64,000 nucleotides of DNA. It comes from Methylocystis sp. ATCC 49242 (lineage in GTDB: Bacteria > Pseudomonadota > Alphaproteobacteria > Rhizobiales > Beijerinckiaceae). Below are positions 63,619 through 64,000 of the stretch, piece by piece. Below the pieces are notes generated by a model that saw nothing but the letters and a program-made list of their open reading frames with translations, ran no database searches and was not told the DNA's origin. The position numbers and the translations under genes are program-made. The DNA lies in assembly GCF_000188155.2 (NCBI RefSeq), contig NZ_KE124774.1, positions 2,796,356 through 2,860,355 of the forward strand. The letters run 5' to 3'. Positions within the stretch are counted from its first letter, which is position 1. Each line of letters starts with the position of its first letter.

Positions 63619-64000
63619 CTATCGCGATTTTGCCGCGTCGGGATCGATCGCCGGCAGCGTCACCTTGAAGAGCGAGCCTTCGCCGAGCGCGGATTCGATC
63701 GCGAGCCGGCCCTGGTGGCGCAGCACGATATGCTTGACGATGGCGAGACCGAGCCCTGTGCCGCCCTTGGCGCGGCTCTTGCCGGCGTCCACGCGATAGA
63801 AGCGCTCGGTGAGACGCGGAATATGCTCCGGCGCCACGCCCGGCCCGTGGTCGCGCACGGAGAAGGTCGCGACCGCGTCCTTGCGCGTGAGCGAAATCTC
63901 GATCGGCTTCTCCCCGCCATTTTCGTTGCGGCCGTATTTGAGCGCATTCTCGATGAGATTCTCGATGATCCGTGCGAGTTCGTCGCGGTCGCCCGGAACG
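63619..64000 (-). CDS. phoR: Phosphate regulon sensor histidine kinase PhoR (C-terminal part, cut by the window)
   Basis: The visible 126 codons are the HATPase domain of a histidine kinase: N box NLIENALKYG, G1 box VRDHGPGVAPEHIPRL, F box TERFYRVDAGKSR and G2 box GGTGLGLAIVKHIVLRHQG. The gene runs off the right edge. Its place before pstSCAB-phoU-phoB, with the Pho box between them, names it PhoR. Confidence 0.9.
   Translation of the reverse strand, partial: VPGDRDELARIIENLIENALKYGRNENGGEKPIEISLTRKDAVATFSVRDHGPGVAPEHIPRLTERFYRVDAGKSRAKGGTGLGLAIVKHIVLRHQGRLAIESALGEGSLFKVTLPAIDPDAAKSR

Overview
This 64-kb, GC-rich window (roughly 65 % G+C by eye) reads as chromosome of an alphaproteobacterial type II methanotroph of the Methylocystis/Methylosinus kind. 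The evidence is a PmoC-type particulate methane monooxygenase subunit, a XoxF lanthanide methanol dehydrogenase with its XoxG/XoxJ partners, a tetrahydromethanopterin (H4MPT) formaldehyde-oxidation cluster (mch, ATP-grasp orf5, CitG-like orf7, two fae genes, HisA-like protein), and alphaproteobacterial markers (GcrA, CobT, TIGR02302, two-subunit-alpha pnt, phoR-pstSCAB-phoU-phoB).

Layout. 1-6.3 kb: lspA, a secreted trypsin-like protease, groES-groEL behind a CIRCE element, and two tandem paralogous secreted beta-helix proteins. 6.5-9.8 kb: a 47-aa cytochrome oxidase subunit IV-like protein and pntAA-pntAB-pntB. 9.8-18.4 kb: a divergent TonB uptake locus. A TonB-dependent receptor and a DUF2946-like protein read leftward; a second DUF2946-like protein, exbB, exbD, tonB, a second TonB-C protein, a small secreted protein, a Cys-containing BNR beta-propeller and a TlpA-like thioredoxin read rightward. 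18.4-24.5 kb: housekeeping genes (cobalamin adenosyltransferase, TIGR02302, dihydroorotase, ygfZ). 24.6-29.8 kb: an orphan pmoC, two GlxA-type regulators, an orphan hoxX and a 58-aa membrane protein. 30-35.7 kb: H4MPT cluster. 35.8-42 kb: xoxFGJ with the CXXCW protein, and divergently the metallohydrolase and SoxYZ-like carrier of the quinoprotein relay set. 42-48 kb: cobT, copC-copD, FmdB zinc ribbon, redoxin, MOSC. 48.1-50.6 kb: an AT-rich acquired gene broken by two different IS5-family elements. 50.6-58.2 kb: PLP decarboxylase, FAH-family protein, orphan histidine kinase, argD-argF-hslO, gcrA. 58.2-64 kb: Pho regulon.

How it fits together. PmoC would belong to methane oxidation, XoxF/XoxG oxidise methanol to formaldehyde/formate, and Fae plus Mch carry formaldehyde through H4MPT-bound C1 units. 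CopCD and perhaps the TonB locus would supply metal to these metalloenzymes; the copper assignment of the TonB locus is inference. HoxX would draw on formyl-tetrahydrofolate to make the CO ligand of a [NiFe]-hydrogenase that is not in this window. All calls rest on reading the sequence and recalled family features; no database search was run.
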